Assembly: GCA_002361175.1 (NCBI GenBank)
Contig: DESG01000135.1
Span: 548-22,912, forward strand
Direction of reading: 5' to 3'
Origin: Lachnoclostridium sp. UBA3320
GTDB taxonomy: Bacteria > Bacillota > Clostridia > Lachnospirales > Lachnospiraceae
Length of the DNA: 22,365 bases
Under the pieces are notes generated by a model. The model did no database searches. It saw only the letters and a list, made by a program, of their open reading frames with translations, and was not told the DNA's origin. Of this stretch, positions 1 through 7,772 are shown piece after piece. The position numbers and the translations under genes were made by a program. How positions within the stretch are numbered: position 1 is the stretch's first letter; each line of letters begins with the position of its first letter.

Positions 1-96
1 TGTATTTATGAACAATATATCGTGCAATTATTATAAAATATATATATGTTTTAGTCAAAAGTGAAAAATTTACTTTTAAATTTACGACAAATGGTA

Positions 97-102
97 TATA
101 AT
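97..102 (+). promoter_or_regulatory. Possible -10 box upstream of mbl
   Basis: A perfect TATAAT lies 75 bases before the mbl start codon. The AT-rich region upstream has no good -35 hexamer at 17 bp (TTTTAA at 74-79). The site is plausible but unproven, and such a motif can arise by chance in DNA this AT-rich. Nothing else was recognised in bases 1-176, and no spoIIID-like gene is visible upstream of mbl. Confidence 0.35.
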
Positions 103-176
103 GATAAAGTGTATGTTTAAATTTGTTTAACTTTGGAAAAAATAGAGTAATAAGTTGCGTTGAAAGGAGAAAATAA

Positions 177-1175
177 ATGGCAGGCAGCGATATCGGAATT
201 GATTTAGGTACAGCTAATGTACTGGTTTATATAAAAGGTAAGGGTGTAGTTTTAAGGGAACCATCAGTAGTTGCATTTGACCGTGACACCAATAAAATAA
301 AAGCAATCGGAGAAGATGCAAGACTCATGCTTGGACGTACTCCTGGCAATATTGTTGCAGTACGTCCGCTGCGTCAAGGTGTTATTTCTGATTATACTGT
401 AACTGAAAAGATGTTGCGGTATTTTATCCAGAAGTCATGTGGCAAAACACGCTTTAGAAAGCCACGTATCAGTGTTTGTGTTCCAAGTGGTGTTACTGAA
501 GTTGAAAAAAAAGCTGTAGAAGACGCAACATATGAGGCTGGAGCAAGAGAAGTAGCAATTATAGAAGAGCCTATAGCTGCAGCTATAGGTGCAGGAATTG
601 ATATAGCAAGACCATGTGGTAACATGATTGTAGATATAGGAGGAGGTACAGCGGATATAGCTGTAATTTCGCTTGGCGGTACGGTGGTCAGTACGTCTAT
701 TAAAGTTGCTGGCGATGATTTCGATGAAGCTATTGTAAGGTATATGCGTAAAACACATAATCTTCTCATAGGTGAGAGAACTGCTGAAGATATAAAAATT
801 ACAATCGGGTCTGCATATAAACGCCCAGAAGTTATATCTATGGATGTAAGAGGACGTAACCTTGTTACAGGTCTTCCTAAAACTATAACAGTGACGTCTG
901 ATGAAACATTAGAAGCATTAAAAGAGATAACATCTCAGATAGTTGAAGCGGTACATGCAGTACTTGAAAAGACACCGCCTGAACTTGCAGCAGACGTTTC
1001 AGACAGAGGAATTGTACTTACAGGCGGTGGAAGTCTATTATATGGACTTGAAGAGCTTATAGAAGAAAGGACAGGCATTAATACGATGACAGCAGATGAT
1101 CCGATGACGGCTGTTGCAGTAGGAACTGGAAAATTTGTCGATTTCTTGAGTGGAAAACGTGACGAGCCTAAGTAA
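177..1175 (+). CDS. mbl: MreB-family actin homologue (Mbl-like), cell-shape determinant
   Basis: A bacterial actin that polymerises under the inner membrane and guides the peptidoglycan elongation machinery. At 332 aa it matches the usual MreB/Mbl length. The N-terminal nucleotide-binding loop IGIDLGTANVLVY spans residues 6-18. EEPIAAAIGAG, the second phosphate loop VDIGGGTADI and the C-terminal adenosine motif GIVLTGGGSLLYG follow in the order expected of the actin fold. The ATG has AAAGGAGA at 163-170 seven bases upstream. The next genes are flgF/flgG-type flagellar genes, the order known for Bacillus subtilis mbl-flhO-flhP, which favours Mbl over the MreB of an mreBCD operon. No mreC or mreD is nearby. 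The family is certain; the paralogue assignment rests on synteny. Confidence 0.93.
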   Translation: MAGSDIGIDLGTANVLVYIKGKGVVLREPSVVAFDRDTNKIKAIGEDARLMLGRTPGNIVAVRPLRQGVISDYTVTEKMLRYFIQKSCGKTRFRKPRISVCVPSGVTEVEKKAVEDATYEAGAREVAIIEEPIAAAIGAGIDIARPCGNMIVDIGGGTADIAVISLGGTVVSTSIKVAGDDFDEAIVRYMRKTHNLLIGERTAEDIKITIGSAYKRPEVISMDVRGRNLVTGLPKTITVTSDETLEALKEITSQIVEAVHAVLEKTPPELAADVSDRGIVLTGGGSLLYGLEELIEERTGINTMTADDPMTAVAVGTGKFVDFLSGKRDEPK

Positions 1176-1212
1176 TCTTAATTTATATGTAACCAATAGT
1201 TTATATCTTGTA

Positions 1213-1241
1213 TTGCCTTATGTCAAATTTTATACTATAAT
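1213..1241 (+). promoter_or_regulatory. Sigma-A-type promoter before the flagellar rod genes
   Basis: TTGCCT (1213-1218) and a perfect TATAAT (1236-1241) are separated by 17 bp, 45 bases before the flhO start. The flagellar genes may therefore be transcribed independently of mbl. No sigma-28-type flagellar promoter was recognised. The call rests on sequence match alone. Confidence 0.55.
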
Positions 1242-1285
1242 ATAGCTATCAGTTACAGTTAATTTTGTGCGGAAGGGGAATATCG

Positions 1286-2059
1286 ATGGTTAGAGGATTA
1301 TACACTGCATATACAGGTATGATTAATGAACAAAAGAGACTGGAAGTCATCTCTAATAACCTTGCCAATTCGGCTACGGTAGGTTATAAGGCAGAAAATG
1401 TCACCAGTCAATCTTTTAAGGATATGATGGCCGTTAAAATAAGGGATGGTTCTAATGCGTTTTTAGATGTGCCTATTGGTGATATGAATCTTGGTGTAAA
1501 AATAGGCGAAACTTATGTAGACTGGAGCCAGGGTTCTCTTAGAGAAACTGGCAATACATATGACATTGCCATACAAGGCAATGGTTTTTTTCAAATGAGG
1601 GTTACATATGCTAATGGCAATGATGAGATAATGTATTCTCGCAATGGGCAGTTTACCATGACAAAAGATGGTTTTATAGTTGATTCTTATGGAAACCACT
1701 TACAGGGTTCAAGCGGTGATTTGCAGATACCAGTAGATACTGCTGAGGTTGCAATAAAGAATACAGGTGCAGTATTTGCAGATGGCGTGCTTATAGACAG
1801 AATTACAATTACAGATTTTGAAGATTATAATTATTGTGAATTATATGGCGAAAATATGCTCAGACCAGTGGATGGTGCAACACAGATACCATCTAATGCT
1901 ACTATGCTTCAGGGATTTACAGAACAGTCTAATGCCAATGTCATTGACCAGATGGTTTCTATGATTACGATAACACGTGCATATGAGGCTGGACAAAAGA
2001 TGATACAGACACAGGACAATCTTATCGGCAAGGCTGTTACTGAAGTTGGAAAACTCTAG
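1286..2059 (+). CDS. flhO: Flagellar hook-basal body protein, FlgF/FlhO-like
   Basis: A rod component of the flagellar basal body, exported by the flagellar type III apparatus. The 257-aa product starts MVRGLYTAYTGM and continues with the N-terminal rod signature around NNLANSATVGYK (Flg_bb_rod domain, about residues 5-35). The middle region carries the QGNGFFQM and YSRNGQFTM motifs shared by FlgE/F/G proteins. The C-terminal domain ends SNANVIDQMVSMITITRAYEAGQKMIQTQD, the helical partner that closes the coiled coil. The ATG at 1286 was chosen because GGAAGGGGA lies just upstream (1271-1279); an in-frame TTG at 1265 would add seven unconserved residues. It precedes a paralogue as in Bacillus flhO-flhP. 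FlgF versus FlgG naming within this pair is conventional. Confidence 0.9.
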   Translation: MVRGLYTAYTGMINEQKRLEVISNNLANSATVGYKAENVTSQSFKDMMAVKIRDGSNAFLDVPIGDMNLGVKIGETYVDWSQGSLRETGNTYDIAIQGNGFFQMRVTYANGNDEIMYSRNGQFTMTKDGFIVDSYGNHLQGSSGDLQIPVDTAEVAIKNTGAVFADGVLIDRITITDFEDYNYCELYGENMLRPVDGATQIPSNATMLQGFTEQSNANVIDQMVSMITITRAYEAGQKMIQTQDNLIGKAVTEVGKL

Positions 2060-2097
2060 TTTACCATAACAAAGGGAAAGGAGTATGAACTGATAAT

Positions 2098-2916
2098 ATG
2101 ATGAGGTCACTTTGGACTGCTGCATCGGGCATGAAAGCTCAACAGATAAGTCTTGATACTATATCAAATAATTTGGCAAATATTAACACAACTGGTTATA
2201 AGAAAGAAACGACAACATTTCAGTCACTTTTATATCAGACAGTACAGGAAAAGACTAATGATACCAATAGCAATGAAAAGCCTATTGGTGCACAGGTTGG
2301 TCTTGGTGTAAGGATTTCTTCAATACATACATCATATAATGGAGATGGAGAACTTATTGCAAGTGATGGAGATTTTGACTTTGGAATAAATGGTGATGGT
2401 TTCTTTATGATAGAGATGCCTGACGGTTCTATGTCATACACAAGAAATGGTCATTTTATTATGGCAGTAGACACTGATGGCATGACGCTTACAACAGCAG
2501 ATGGCTATCCAGTTCTTGATACCAATGGCAACCATATCACATTTGATATGAATTTTGATACTACTACATTATATTTTGACAATTATGGCAATATATTTGC
2601 AAGAGGTGATGATAACAATCCAGTTTCTTTAAATATTTCGATTGGTCTGACGCAGTTTAACAATCCTTCTGGACTGAATAAGATAGGAGACAGTTATCTT
2701 TCAGAGTCTATTGCATCAGGAACACCAAGGGTAGAAGGAATTGACCAAGTTATTAAAAGAAGTATTATCAAACATAAGTATTTGGAACATTCAGGTGTTC
2801 AGGCAGTAGATGAGATGGTTGACATGATTGTTACACAGCGTGCTTATGAAATGAATTCAAAGGCAATACAGGCTTCTGATGAAATGTTGCAGCAAGCTAA
2901 CAATCTAAGGTCATAG
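2098..2916 (+). CDS. flhP: Flagellar hook-basal body protein, FlgG/FlhP-like
   Basis: A second rod/hook-family protein of 272 aa, paralogous to the gene before it. It begins MMRSLWTAASGMKAQQ with the N-terminal Flg_bb_rod signature ISNNLANINTTGYK. It has INGDGFFMIEMPDG and YTRNGHF in the middle and ends with VQAVDEMVDMIVTQRAYEMN (shown in part) plus a Q/S-rich helix typical of FlgG C-termini. The MMRSLW start agrees with FlgG proteins. AAAGGAG at 2077-2083 is 14 bases before the first ATG, longer than usual, and a second ATG follows immediately. It probably forms the distal rod with the adjacent FlgF-like protein. Only 38 bases separate the two genes, so they are very likely co-transcribed. 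Confidence 0.9.
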   Translation: MMRSLWTAASGMKAQQISLDTISNNLANINTTGYKKETTTFQSLLYQTVQEKTNDTNSNEKPIGAQVGLGVRISSIHTSYNGDGELIASDGDFDFGINGDGFFMIEMPDGSMSYTRNGHFIMAVDTDGMTLTTADGYPVLDTNGNHITFDMNFDTTTLYFDNYGNIFARGDDNNPVSLNISIGLTQFNNPSGLNKIGDSYLSESIASGTPRVEGIDQVIKRSIIKHKYLEHSGVQAVDEMVDMIVTQRAYEMNSKAIQASDEMLQQANNLRS

Positions 2917-2933
2917 AAAGGTAAGGTGATATT

Positions 2934-3269
2934 GTGAGTTCTGTATTAGATATATCATCTATATATGATACATATAATAACTTAAATTCAGTTTCAGGTT
3001 CATCATTGCAGAACAAGCTTGACAATATAGGTTCTGAAAGCGATGATAAAAAACTTATGGAAGTATGTAAAGACTTTGAGTCATATTTTGTACAGAAGAT
3101 AATTGAAGAATCCAAAAAAACACTTGAGAATGAAGATGAACAGGGAGAATATATGCAGTATTTTAGCAATATGCTCAATGAGACATATGCTGATGCAATA
3201 GTTGAAGGCGGTGGGCTTGGGCTTGCGCAGCAGCTTTACGATTCAATGAAGACACAATATAATTTATAA
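2934..3269 (+). CDS. Short FlgJ-like rod-binding (rod-capping) protein
   Basis: A 111-aa protein starting with GTG, preceded by AAGGTGA at 2923-2929. Residues 40-108 match the rod-binding domain: KLMEVCKDFESYFVQKIIEE, then YMQYFSNMLNETYADAI and GGGLGLAQQLYDSMK. In proteobacterial FlgJ this domain caps the growing rod and is followed by a muramidase domain. Here the protein ends after the rod-binding domain, the usual arrangement in Firmicutes and some other phyla, so peptidoglycan cutting must be supplied elsewhere. The first 35 residues are Ser/Asn-rich and probably disordered. It lies 17 bases after flhP and completes the rod cluster. Confidence 0.82.
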   Translation: MSSVLDISSIYDTYNNLNSVSGSSLQNKLDNIGSESDDKKLMEVCKDFESYFVQKIIEESKKTLENEDEQGEYMQYFSNMLNETYADAIVEGGGLGLAQQLYDSMKTQYNL

Positions 3270-3275
3270 TTAATG

Positions 3276-3300
3276 GGCCGCTGCTTTACTGACAGCGGTC
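3276..3300 (+). terminator. Hairpin after the flagellar rod cluster
   Basis: The arms 3276-3283 (GGCCGCTG) and 3293-3300 (CAGCGGTC) pair over 8 bp, including one G·T wobble, around a 9-base loop. The downstream bases TTATGCATTTTATAAAG are only moderately T-rich, so termination may be partial and some transcripts could read into recD2. Confidence 0.5.
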
Positions 3301-3334
3301 TTATGCATTTTATAAAGAAGGGAATGCTTTTGCA

Positions 3335-5596
3335 ATGATAGAGACTGAAGGGTATGTTGAACGCATTACTTTCCGAAATGAAGATAATGGTTATACAGTG
3401 CTGTATCTTGCCAACCCTTCAAACAGTGAAGATGAAGTGTGTTGTGTGGGATATTTTTCTTTTGTATCTGAAGGAGAATATCTTATAGTTAAAGGCAGGG
3501 AGGTAGTACATAAGAACTATGGTCCACAAATACAAGTAGAAAGTTATGAAGAAAAACAGCCTGATAATAAAATTTCCATTGAAAAATACCTTGCTTCTGG
3601 TGCTATAAAGGGAATAGGTTCTGTGCTTTCAGCCAAAATAGTTAAAAAGTTTGGAACAGATACTTTTAGGATAATTGAAGAAGAGCCAGAACGACTTGCA
3701 GAAATTAAAGGTGTAAGCATAAAAATGGCGATAAACATAGCAGAACAATTTCTTGCAAAAAAACAAATGCGGCAAGCGGTGATATTTTTGCAAGGATATG
3801 GCATAACTATGAATATGGCAGTAAAAATTTATAAATTCTATAAAGACGACTTATACGAAGTTCTTAAAAAAAATCCATATAGACTTGCACAAGATATATC
3901 TGGCATAGGATTTAAAACAGCAGATGAAATTGCTATGAAAGCAGGATTTTATAAAGACTCGCAATTTAGAATACAATCAGGTATTTTGTACACACTACAA
4001 CAGTCAGGTACAAATGGTCACTGTTACTTGCCAGAAGAGGAACTTGCCAATCTTGCATCAGAAGTTTTAATGTTAGATAGGGAAGTAGTGTTAAAAGAAA
4101 TAAAATCACTTTCTATGAATAAAAAAATTATGATACAAGAAATTGCAGATGAGAGAAGATTGTATACAAGCAGACTTTACTATATGGAACTAAGCTGTGC
4201 GAGAATGCTTCTTGACCTTAACATACCTTTTCCTGCTGATGAAAAGGAGCTTGAAAAACAGGTTGGCAATATTGGCAATAAACAAAATATAGTGCTTGAT
4301 GATATGCAAAAAAGAGCGGCTTGTCAAGCTGCAAAAAATGGCGTTATGATAATAACAGGAGGTCCTGGAACTGGTAAGACTACTACTATAAATACTATAC
4401 TTAATCTTTTAGAATCAGAAGGGCTTGATATACTTCTTGCAGCACCTACAGGAAGAGCTGCTAAAAGAATGTCTGAAACTTCTGGCAGAGAGGCACAGAC
4501 AATACACAGGTTGCTTGAAGTAAATGGCAGTGCAGATAATAATAAAAATGATATGCATTTTGAAAGAAATGAATTAAAACCACTTGAAGCAGATGCTGTT
4601 ATAGTAGATGAGTTTTCTATGGTAGATATATATCTTTTATATGCACTGTTAAAAGCACTTGTGCCAGGTACACGTCTTATAATAGCAGGTGATATAAATC
4701 AGCTTCCTTCAGTAGGACCTGGCAATGTATTAAAAGATATGATACAGTCAGGATTTTGCAATGTAGTAAAACTAAATCACATATTCAGGCAGGCAGCAGA
4801 AAGTGAAATAGTAACTAATGCTCACAAAATTAATGCAGGTGTGCAGATAAGTCTTGACAATAAAAATATGGATTTTTTTCATCTTGAAAGAGACAACCCA
4901 CAAGACGTAATAAATGTTATAATACAACTTGTTATGAAAAATCTTCCGCCATATGTTGGTGCTTCTACATATGATATACAGGTGCTTGCTCCTATGAGAA
5001 AAGGAGTGCTCGGTGTAGAAAATCTTAACAAAGTGCTTCAAAGTTATATGAATATGGAGTCACTTGATAAGAGGGAACGAGAATTTCATGGTACACTTTT
5101 TAGAGAAAATGACAAAGTGATGCAAGTTAAGAATAATTATCAGATTAAATGGGTTAAGAAAAACAAGTATGGTGATATATATGAAGAAGGTATGGGTGTT
5201 TTTAATGGTGATATGGGAATTATAAAAAGAATACTTGATATAGAAGAAAGTGTCGTAGTTGAGTTTGAAGAAGGCAAACTTGCAAGTTATGGATTTAGTG
5301 ATATGGACGAAATAGAACTTGCGTATGCTGTAACAATTCACAAATCACAAGGAAGTGAGTATCCAGCTGTAGTTATTCCTATACTTGGTGGACCAAAGAT
5401 GCTTTTAAATAGAAATCTTTTATATACAGCAGTTACACGTGCAAAAAAGTGTGTGACACTTGTAGGGAAAAAATCTGTGATATACCAGATGATTAAAAAT
5501 ATTAATGAACAGAAACGCTATTCAGGGCTATGTCAGCGCATAGTAGAAATGGAGGAAAACGATACTAAAATATATAACAGGGATTATATATCCTGA
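3335..5596 (+). CDS. recD2: ATP-dependent DNA helicase RecD2 (RecD/TraA-like)
   Basis: A 753-aa superfamily 1B 5'-3' DNA helicase, full length for the RecD2 family found in organisms without RecBC. The N-terminus (about residues 1-75) is an OB-like domain beginning MIETEGYVERITFRNEDNGY. Residues 85-200 contain helix-hairpin-helix-like repeats (GIGSVLSAKI, GIGFKTADEIA). The helicase core has Walker A GGPGTGKTTT at 342-351, Walker B VDEFSM at 424-429, QLPSVGPGNVL, then HKSQGSEYPAV from 669 and YTAVTRAKK from 697. The ATG has AAGAAGGGA at 3315-3323; a nearer ATG at 3324 is out of frame and hits a stop within five codons. The 3' end overlaps the inferred start of comFC, implying translational coupling. 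Likely role: DNA repair and replication-fork maintenance. Confidence 0.93.
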   Translation: MIETEGYVERITFRNEDNGYTVLYLANPSNSEDEVCCVGYFSFVSEGEYLIVKGREVVHKNYGPQIQVESYEEKQPDNKISIEKYLASGAIKGIGSVLSAKIVKKFGTDTFRIIEEEPERLAEIKGVSIKMAINIAEQFLAKKQMRQAVIFLQGYGITMNMAVKIYKFYKDDLYEVLKKNPYRLAQDISGIGFKTADEIAMKAGFYKDSQFRIQSGILYTLQQSGTNGHCYLPEEELANLASEVLMLDREVVLKEIKSLSMNKKIMIQEIADERRLYTSRLYYMELSCARMLLDLNIPFPADEKELEKQVGNIGNKQNIVLDDMQKRAACQAAKNGVMIITGGPGTGKTTTINTILNLLESEGLDILLAAPTGRAAKRMSETSGREAQTIHRLLEVNGSADNNKNDMHFERNELKPLEADAVIVDEFSMVDIYLLYALLKALVPGTRLIIAGDINQLPSVGPGNVLKDMIQSGFCNVVKLNHIFRQAAESEIVTNAHKINAGVQISLDNKNMDFFHLERDNPQDVINVIIQLVMKNLPPYVGASTYDIQVLAPMRKGVLGVENLNKVLQSYMNMESLDKREREFHGTLFRENDKVMQVKNNYQIKWVKKNKYGDIYEEGMGVFNGDMGIIKRILDIEESVVVEFEEGKLASYGFSDMDEIELAYAVTIHKSQGSEYPAVVIPILGGPKMLLNRNLLYTAVTRAKKCVTLVGKKSVIYQMIKNINEQKRYSGLCQRIVEMEENDTKIYNRDYIS

Positions 5597-6278
5597 AAGA
5601 TGTCCACTTTGTGGAAAAGTGGCAGTTATTAAAAACTTTGGAAGTGTTTGTGATAAGTGTAATACAAAAGCAGAGTATGTAAATTCCTTTTGTATGAGGT
5701 GTGGAAAGCCTGTAGATGACAATACAGAATTTTGCATGGACTGTACAGGAAAAGAAGGGTCATTTATATGTGGAAGAGCAGTTTTTGTATATAATAAATA
5801 TATGCAAAAATCTATGGCAGATTTTAAATATCATGGAAGAGCAGAATATGCTAAATTTTATGCAAAAGAAATGTTTGAAAAATATGGTGACTGGATAAAG
5901 AGTATATCTCCTGATGCGTTAATACCTGTACCTGTGCATGAAGATAGAAAACTTAAAAGAGGTTATAATCAGGCTAAGCTTATAGCTGCATGGCTTGGGC
6001 AGATGACGGGAGTACAAGTTATAGATAATATGCTTGTACGCAAAAAAAATACAAATCCACAAAAAGGGCTTTCAAATAAAGAAAGAAGAAAAAATTTGTA
6101 CAATGCATTTGATATAGTTAAAGAAAGCAGGGAGTTGTATCAAAAGATTAATTGTGTTATAATAATTGATGATATATATACAACAGGCAGTACAATCGAA
6201 GAATGCTCTTATATATTGAAAAGTGTGCATATTAATAATATCTATTTTTTGTGCACTTGTACAGGCAAAGGATATTAA
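5562..6278 (+). CDS. comFC: ComFC-like phosphoribosyltransferase with N-terminal zinc finger; non-canonical start
   Basis: A ComFC/GntX-family protein with a cysteine-rich N-terminal finger and a type I phosphoribosyltransferase domain. The PRPP-binding loop VIIIDDIYTTGSTIEE lies near the C-terminus, and PVPVHEDRKLKRGYNQA is the conserved family core. Cysteine pairs CPLC, CDKC, CMRC and CMDC occur in order. The first ATG/GTG/TTG in frame is GTG 5619, but starting there deletes CPLC. The frame stays open back to a TAG at 5544-5546, and the upstream codons read ILKYITGIIYPERCPLCGK, like family N-termini. GGAGG at 5551-5555 is six bases before ATA 5562, taken here as the start (238 aa). The gene would overlap recD2 by 35 bases. 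In Bacillus, ComFC aids DNA uptake; the role here is unproven. Identity is strong, the start is inferred. Confidence 0.82.
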   Translation: MLKYITGIIYPERCPLCGKVAVIKNFGSVCDKCNTKAEYVNSFCMRCGKPVDDNTEFCMDCTGKEGSFICGRAVFVYNKYMQKSMADFKYHGRAEYAKFYAKEMFEKYGDWIKSISPDALIPVPVHEDRKLKRGYNQAKLIAAWLGQMTGVQVIDNMLVRKKNTNPQKGLSNKERRKNLYNAFDIVKESRELYQKINCVIIIDDIYTTGSTIEECSYILKSVHINNIYFLCTCTGKGY

Positions 6279-6300
6279 TTTATGAAGGGAGGTATTAATA

Positions 6301-6696
6301 ATGGAGGTCAGGAATTGCAGAAAGTGTGGAAACTTATTTGAATTTATGGGAAATCCAATATGTCCTAATTGTGTTAAGCAAATGGAAGAAAAGTTTCAGG
6401 AAGTTCGAAAGTATATTCGTGACAATCCAGGTGCAAGTATGCCTATGGTGTCAGAAGAAACTGATGTACCTATGCAGCAGATAAAGAAATGGGTGCGTGA
6501 AGAGAGATTAAGCTTTTCTAAAGATTCAAATGTTTCAATTAATTGTGAACAGTGTGGAAGACCGATACTCACTGGAAGATATTGCCCAGAGTGTAAAAAG
6601 AATATGGCAAATTCATTAAACAACTTGTATGTTACAACTGCACCGCCAAAAATCAAGAAATCATCTAATGCTAAGATGAGATTTCTGGGTGAATAA
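6301..6696 (+). CDS. yvyF: YvyF-like flagellar operon protein (two zinc ribbons plus HTH-like region)
   Basis: A 131-aa protein matching the YvyF/TIGR03826 type. A first zinc ribbon uses C6/C9 and C21/C24, a helical region at about 26-72 resembles a small HTH (NPGASMPMVSEETDVPMQQIKKW), and a second zinc ribbon uses C82/C85 and C95/C98. The ATG follows GGGAGG at 6287-6292 with 8-base spacing. In Bacillus subtilis yvyF follows comFC and precedes flgM and flgK; the comFC-yvyF pairing is kept here but the next genes are chemotaxis-type. The HTH and zinc ribbons suggest a nucleic-acid-binding or regulatory role in flagellar expression, but the family's molecular function is not established to my knowledge. 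The C-terminus after residue 99 is polar and probably disordered. Confidence 0.82.
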   Translation: MEVRNCRKCGNLFEFMGNPICPNCVKQMEEKFQEVRKYIRDNPGASMPMVSEETDVPMQQIKKWVREERLSFSKDSNVSINCEQCGRPILTGRYCPECKKNMANSLNNLYVTTAPPKIKKSSNAKMRFLGE

Positions 6697-6723
6697 TGCA
6701 TTTAATTTAAAGGAGGGAGCTTG

Positions 6724-7170
6724 TTGACAGATATGGAGGTAGATGAGATTTTCGATTGTGCTTTCGTGCCAATATCTAAAAAAATAGCTTCTTTGAATTT
6801 AAAAAGAGAATTAGACAGAGATATAGATATAAAAGACAGTTATACTGGCTCTGTATATACTAAAGGAAAGTTTAATTCTCTTATAGTCTGTGAAATTTCA
6901 TCTGCTGTTTATGACCATATCATATACGTTATGAATGGCGGAGAGCCAGTTCCTGGTGAAGAAATTCTGTATATTAACGAATACATAAATATTATCTGTG
7001 GATATGCATTGTCCAATATAAGCAACAAACTAGGAGGTTCATCAAGATTGACAGTTCCTGTATTCACGGCAAAAGGTGAGACATTCAGAGAAGAATCTGG
7101 AAAATCTAAAAGTATTGTATTATATTATGAAACTGATATAGGAGTAATTCGCATTTCAGTTTATTATTAA
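6724..7170 (+). CDS. CheX-like chemotaxis phosphatase
   Basis: A 148-aa protein with the CheX/CheC-type pattern: helix, beta strands, helix, then the catalytic-helix motif. The E-x2-N pair used by CheX/CheC phosphatases to dephosphorylate CheY-P is visible as E86-Y-I-N89 within NEYINIICGYALSNISN, and the strand TVPVF follows as in CheX. TTG 6724 is preferred because GGAGG at 6712-6716 then sits seven bases upstream, the spacing used by its neighbours; TTG 6721 or ATG 6733 are alternatives. It lies directly before a stand-alone CheY-like receiver, its plausible substrate. This suggests a small two-protein module that tunes motor signalling or another output. Only a CheX-like fold is claimed; the exact partner is inferred. 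Confidence 0.75.
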   Translation: MTDMEVDEIFDCAFVPISKKIASLNLKRELDRDIDIKDSYTGSVYTKGKFNSLIVCEISSAVYDHIIYVMNGGEPVPGEEILYINEYINIICGYALSNISNKLGGSSRLTVPVFTAKGETFREESGKSKSIVLYYETDIGVIRISVYY

Positions 7171-7202
7171 AGAAGTTTTTAATTTTTAAAGGAGGACGAC
7201 AA

Positions 7203-7601
7203 ATGGATAAGACGACTCTTATGGTAGTAGATGATTCGCCATTTGCTTCTAAACAGATTAAAGATATTGTTGAAGAAAATGGGTATGAAGTTATTGGCTA
7301 TGCTAAAGATGGTGAAGAAGGAATAAGAATGTATGAAGAACTACATCCAGACATGGTTATATTAGACATAATTATGCCAGGTATTGATGGGCTTGAGACA
7401 GCACAGATATTGCAGGAGAAAGACCCTGATGTCACAATTCTTATGTTAAGTTCACTGTGTGATTCTGGAACTCTGGAAGAAGTTAGGTCAATTGGTGTAA
7501 AATATCTTATACCAAAGCCATGGGAAGATGATGTTCTTCTTGCAACGCTTGAAATTTTAAAAAGACAAAGAGATGAAAAGCTTGCAAAGAAAGCTAAATG
7601 A
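7203..7601 (+). CDS. CheY-like single-domain response regulator
   Basis: A 132-aa receiver domain with no output domain. The acidic pair is D10/D11, the phospho-acceptor is D55 in VILDIIMPG, the switch Ser is S83 in ILMLSS, and the conserved Lys is K105 in LIPKPW. All key residues are present, so it should be phosphorylatable. It has a strong AAAGGAGG site seven bases before the ATG. The C-terminal tail RDEKLAKKAK is basic. The gene follows a CheX-like phosphatase by 32 bases and is followed by a hairpin, so the two form the end of this transcription unit. It could be a CheY acting on the flagellar motor or a receiver for another pathway; the sequence alone does not decide this. Confidence 0.88.
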   Translation: MDKTTLMVVDDSPFASKQIKDIVEENGYEVIGYAKDGEEGIRMYEELHPDMVILDIIMPGIDGLETAQILQEKDPDVTILMLSSLCDSGTLEEVRSIGVKYLIPKPWEDDVLLATLEILKRQRDEKLAKKAK

Positions 7602-7612
7602 TAAAAGAAAAG

Positions 7613-7649
7613 TTGGTTACTATATGCAGATGTGTATAGTAGCCAATTT
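7613..7649 (+). terminator. Hairpin terminator after the receiver gene
   Basis: The arms TTGGTTACTATA (7613-7624) and TATAGTAGCCAA (7635-7646) pair over 12 bp with one G·T wobble around a 10-base loop, then TTTG. The T tract is short but the stem is long and sits 11 bases after the stop codon. Confidence 0.7.
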
Positions 7650-7705
7650 GTAATTATGCACAAAAATTTAAAAAAAATATATGAGAAATTACAATAAATG
7701 TAAGG

Positions 7706-7735
7706 TTGACGAACGCCATAAATATAGAATATACT
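7706..7735 (+). promoter_or_regulatory. Upstream promoter P1 of the fatty acid operon
   Basis: TTGACG (7706-7711) and TATACT (7730-7735) are separated by 18 bp, close to the sigma-A consensus. It sits 117 bases upstream of fabH, in the 250-base gap that follows the preceding terminator. No FapR-like operator was recognised here. Confidence 0.6.
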
Positions 7736-7772
7736 TTCTTTGTTTATAATTTGACCGTTGCAATTAACAATC

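Noticed and set aside
57..77. AAAAGT...ACTTTT inverted repeat upstream of mbl
   Set aside because: Six-base arms in very AT-rich DNA are expected by chance and no function is suggested.
2085..2093. ATG-AAC-TGA minigene before flhP
   Set aside because: The ATG is one base after the AAAGGAG site, too close for initiation; it is probably chance.
5716..5898. 60-codon plus-strand frame inside comFC
   Set aside because: It is out of frame with the clearly conserved comFC product and has no ribosome site.
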